From CAYTOJ01 sp964439415 (GTDB lineage: Bacteria; Pseudomonadota; Alphaproteobacteria; Rickettsiales; CAZAGG01): a DNA stretch of 7,393 nucleotides. Below the pieces are notes generated by a model, which saw nothing but the letters and a program-made list of their open reading frames with translations, did no database searches and was not told where the DNA came from. The stretch is taken from the NCBI GenBank assembly GCA_964439415.1, contig CAYTOJ010000099.1, positions 1 to 7,393 on the forward strand. The letters are read 5' to 3'. Of this stretch, positions 5,517 to 7,393 are shown in pieces (the stretch's first letter is position 1; every line of letters starts with the position of its first letter). The position numbers and the translations under genes are program-made.

Positions 5517-6442
5517 GTTTGGCATCATCAATTAATACCTCTGATATTGACGTTTCAGCTTGTGAATCCACCGTGCGGGATTTTTACACGCTGTTGAAAC
5601 CAGGTGTTATGTCCCTAGTTGTTTTTACGGCTTTAGTCGGGGTAGTTCTGGCTCCTGGCTCAATGAATCCTTTTCTGGCGTTTGTATCGCTGCTTTCAAT
5701 TGCCTGTGGTTCAGGTGCGGCAGGCGCGTTTAACATGTGGTATGACCGTGATATTGACATATTCATGAGCCGCACTAAAACCCGGCCGATTCCGGCTGGT
5801 AGAATCAGGCCGGATGATGCAATCGCCTTCTCGCTGCTGCTTATGGCGGTATCGGTGTTCATGCTTGGGCTTGCCGCGAACTGGCTGGCTGCGGCTTTGC
5901 TCGCGTTCTCCATATTCTATTACGCAGTAATTTATACCATGCTGCTTAAACGCCGCACCCCAGCCAACATAGTAATTGGCGGCGCTGCGGGAGCCTTCCC
6001 GCCTGTAATCGGCTGGCTAGCTGCCGGTGGTGAGTTAAGCCTGTTTCCGGTACTGATGTTTCTGATTATATTCTTCTGGACTCCTCCGCATTTCTGGGCG
6101 CTGGCCATAAGGCGCACTGATGATTATGCAAAAGTAAATGTGCCGATGCTGCCAAGCGTTTCCGGCATCCATGCGACAAAAAGAAAAATGGCGCAGTATC
6201 TGGTTCTGCTTCTAGGGACATCTCTGCTGCCATATTTCATGGGATTCTCAGGATACATATACGCGTGTTCAGCAGCCGTACTGGGCGCACGTTTTATGTA
6301 TTACATGATTCAGGTGATGATAAGCACCGGGGAGGCTGAAGGCAAAAAGTCCCTGGCGATGTTTTTCTATTCAATAGCCTATCTGTTCGCTCTTTTCACA
6401 GCTCTGCTGGTGGATGGTATGCTCCTTGCGCTTCAAGAGTGA
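5513..6442 (+). CDS. ctaB: Protoheme IX farnesyltransferase (heme O synthase) CtaB
   Basis: CtaB/CyoE is an integral inner-membrane UbiA-family prenyltransferase that adds a farnesyl group to heme b to give heme O, the precursor of heme A for terminal oxidases. The product has 309 residues, normal length. A soluble N-terminus of about 30 residues is followed by about nine predicted membrane segments (roughly 31-48, 52-72, 104-121, 123-143, 152-171, 174-195, 228-246, 247-268, 281-301). The first Asp-rich prenyl-diphosphate site is NMWYDRDID (74-82), followed by the basic SRTKTRP loop (86-92); the WTPPHFWALAI block (189-199) and DDYAKVNVPMLP (203-214) are typical of heme O synthases. Its ATG overlaps the TGA of aroA-cmk (ATGA, 5513-5516), indicating translational coupling. 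The stop codon lies inside a TTCAAGAGTG repeat copy. No cytochrome oxidase genes are in the window. Confidence 0.96.
   Translation: MSLASSINTSDIDVSACESTVRDFYTLLKPGVMSLVVFTALVGVVLAPGSMNPFLAFVSLLSIACGSGAAGAFNMWYDRDIDIFMSRTKTRPIPAGRIRPDDAIAFSLLLMAVSVFMLGLAANWLAAALLAFSIFYYAVIYTMLLKRRTPANIVIGGAAGAFPPVIGWLAAGGELSLFPVLMFLIIFFWTPPHFWALAIRRTDDYAKVNVPMLPSVSGIHATKRKMAQYLVLLLGTSLLPYFMGFSGYIYACSAAVLGARFMYYMIQVMISTGEAEGKKSLAMFFYSIAYLFALFTALLVDGMLLALQE
6429..6441. repeat. TTCAAGAGTG repeat copy at the ctaB stop codon
   Basis: GCGCTTCAAGAGTG carries the core found at 439 and 3174. Here it encodes the last residues of CtaB (LQE and stop). The palindromic arms are not preserved, so this is a partial copy, or chance similarity of a 10-base string. 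Confidence 0.35.
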
Positions 6443-6479
6443 AATTTTCATGCGACCGAAGGAAGCCGCGTCGGTGCTG

Positions 6480-6566
6480 CTGGGGGGGAAGCGCAGAGCG
6501 TCACAGCTTGAACAGACATGGGGTATCCCATGTCTGTTTTTAGCAGTGACGGGCGGCAGCCCCCAG
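6480..6566. repeat. Intergenic G-rich inverted-repeat element, copy B
   Basis: CTGGGGG (6480-6486) pairs with CCCCCAG (6560-6566). Inside, CGTCAC (6499-6504) pairs with GTGACG (6546-6551), and inside that sits the ctaB terminator hairpin, giving a three-tier nested stem of 87 bases. The left side contains GAAGCGCAGAGCG after the G-run, closely matching copy A at 520-571. Confidence 0.55.
6511..6541 (+). terminator. Strong intrinsic terminator of the aroA-cmk-ctaB operon
   Basis: AACAGACATGGG (6511-6522) and CCCATGTCTGTT (6527-6538) form a perfect 12-bp stem with a GTAT loop. The U-run TTTTT (6537-6541) overlaps the stem end. It lies about 70 bases after the ctaB stop in the right orientation. 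On the minus strand no comparable U-run follows, so it is expected to act mainly on the plus strand. Confidence 0.9.
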
Positions 6567-6608
6567 ATATAACAAAATATACCCCTGAAATTACATCATT
6601 CAACCACA

Positions 6609-6628
6609 CTGCCCAGACGATAGGGCAG
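6609..6628. other. Small hairpin beyond the transposase remnant
   Basis: CTGCCC (6609-6614) and GGGCAG (6623-6628) form a 6-bp stem with an 8-base loop. No U-run follows on either strand. It lies between the ctaB terminator and the 3' end of the transposase remnant and might mark the old edge of the insertion, but nothing confirms that. The rest of 6567-6655 shows no further feature. Confidence 0.3.
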
Positions 6629-6655
6629 GGTGCTTTGACGAAAAATTGAGAGTAT

Positions 6656-7183
6656 TTACTTAAAGATACATAGATATTTTTTTTGGAATTGGTTAAATGT
6701 GCGTGGATTGGTGAGGGCGTGCCATAGTTTGATGGAGGCGTTAACCATGAATTCTTTTTTTGAGACCACCTTGGTACGCCTTGTCATGCGTCCCACTGTG
6801 CGCGGGCTGAGTTTCATCTGGTGGTCACGCTGGAGGATTACAGCCAGTTTATCCTGTCCATAGGTGGGATTGATCCGGCGCAGACGCAGGACAAGTTGTT
6901 TTTCGGCCTCGCCCCAACGTGGCTTATTCTGCCGCTTTCTGGCTTTAGAAGGCGGAGCGATGCCCCGTTGCAGCTTCTGTAGTGCTGCGCGTGAACGATA
7001 ATACGATGCCCGGGAAAACCCGGCAAGACGTGCACAGGCAGCGTCATCCAGCTCCTCTGCCTTGAGCGATTCCCAGTGCTCTATCCGTTCCCGATGCTTG
7101 CGGCCAAGAGCCTCAAGCGTTTCTTGTGTACGTGTGTATGCATATAGTTTATAGATGTTTCTGTGTAGAGATTTGATCTGCAT
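6656..7183 (-). pseudogene. Truncated IS transposase (IS481/IS3-like, rve superfamily), catalytic domain missing
   Basis: The first roughly 135 of 175 residues resemble the N-terminal half of IS481/IS3-type transposases: a basic N-terminus, a helix-turn-helix (about 47-65, DAACARLAGFSRASYYRSR), the linker GIAPPSKARKRQNK (74-87) and a second helical DNA-binding block (about 91-135) with the family-typical RRINPTYGQDKLAVIL. Full-length members have about 300-400 residues and carry a DDE integrase domain after this block. Here it is absent: after GRMTRR the sequence loses family resemblance, turns AT-rich, and stops at 6656. Other minus-strand frames below 6656 give no DDE motifs, so a deletion is more likely than a programmed frameshift. 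The ATG at 7183 fits the family start, and an in-frame TGA lies just upstream. The remnant could still bind its old target ends. Confidence 0.75.
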
Positions 7184-7226
7184 AAGGCCTCATGATGAAG
7201 TTGTTACATACTCCTTATGAGGCCTT
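7184..7226 (-). promoter_or_regulatory. Leader hairpin touching the transposase start codon
   Basis: On the minus strand AAGGCCTCAT (7226-7217) pairs perfectly with ATGAGGCCTT (7193-7184), directly before the transposase ATG at 7183. The 23-base loop contains AAGGAG (7216-7211), the only good Shine-Dalgarno sequence nearby, 27 bases from the ATG in the linear chain. The fold may bring it close to, or hide, the start. On the plus strand the same hairpin is followed by six Ts (7225-7230) and would serve as a terminator, possibly shielding the transposase region. Confidence 0.6.
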
Positions 7227-7237
7227 TTTTGTTGCCA

Positions 7238-7305
7238 GGCTATGGATAACGGCGATGCGAGACCAGCGTAATTAAAGCGCGCTCACATCGCCGTTACCCA
7301 CAGCC
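7238..7305 (-). repeat. Long 20-bp inverted repeat upstream of the transposase
   Basis: The arms at 7238-7257 and 7286-7305 match at 18 of 20 positions around a 28-base loop. The two exceptions are A-C mismatches on the plus strand but G-U pairs on the minus strand, so only the minus-strand RNA, the transposase leader, pairs throughout. The arms also contain DnaA-box-like 9-mers. Confidence 0.65.
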
Positions 7306-7363
7306 TGCAAACGTCTCACTTCTGCTTGGCCGAGGACACTGTTGTGGTGGAGCCTGTGGGGAT

Positions 7364-7393
7364 GTGGGCAACGCCCTTCTTTGCGTTGTCCAC
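7364..7393. repeat. Inverted repeat GTGGGCAACGC/GCGTTGTCCAC at window end
   Basis: GTGGGCAACGC (7364-7374) pairs with GCGTTGTCCAC (7383-7393) at 10 of 11 positions around an 8-base loop. The single exception is G-T on the plus strand, a wobble in RNA. The repeat reaches the window edge, so the arm may be longer. Confidence 0.55.

Noticed and set aside
6443..6655. Continuation of the transposase in another frame (programmed frameshift)
   Set aside because: Minus-strand frames there meet early stops and show no DDE-domain motifs.

Overview
The window looks like a chromosomal segment of an alphaproteobacterium, although the genus cannot be read from it. The best evidence is a TIGR02300-type zinc-ribbon/acidic protein (the 'FYDLN' family, essentially alphaproteobacterial) lying divergently next to aroA and cmk, a typical alphaproteobacterial arrangement. 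The EPSP synthase is also of the Agrobacterium CP4-like class. Base composition is moderate, and lpxB shows the cell makes lipid A. Several intergenic gaps are full of inverted repeats.

Layout. (1) Positions 1-413, plus strand: the 3' end of a protein with a long Ser/Gly low-complexity tail; its start lies outside the window. (2) Positions 581-3140, minus strand, read right to left: TIGR02300 protein, ispF, lpxB, tRNA-Leu(CAG). All four point the same way and the gaps are short, so they may be partly co-transcribed; a small hairpin with a U-run after the tRNA could end the unit. (3) Positions 3141-3467: a 327-base divergent gap with three inverted repeats and the presumed promoters. (4) Positions 3468-6442, plus strand: one long ORF fusing AroA (EPSP synthase) to Cmk (CMP kinase), then ctaB (heme O synthase) overlapping by ATGA, then a strong intrinsic terminator at 6511-6541. 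(5) Positions 6656-7183, minus strand: an insertion-sequence transposase that keeps its DNA-binding half but has lost the catalytic domain. (6) Positions 7184-7393: a transposase leader made of three consecutive hairpins.

The genes are mostly housekeeping: isoprenoid precursors (ispF), lipid A (lpxB), aromatic amino acids (aroA domain), pyrimidine nucleotides (cmk domain) and respiratory heme (ctaB). IspF feeds isoprenoid supply, and CtaB uses farnesyl diphosphate, so they are linked metabolically but not by operon.

The items most worth a second look are the AroA-Cmk fusion coupled to ctaB where rpsA is usually found; an EPSP synthase of CP4-like class with glycine at the position where CP4 has alanine; a family of palindromic intergenic elements built on TATAC..TCGC arms and/or a TTCAAGAGTG core, whose arms differ in a compensatory way between copies; a second shared element with a G-run and GAAGYGC core behind two plus-strand genes; and the structured leader of the broken transposase. 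No CRISPR array, defence locus or clearly new multi-gene system was seen.
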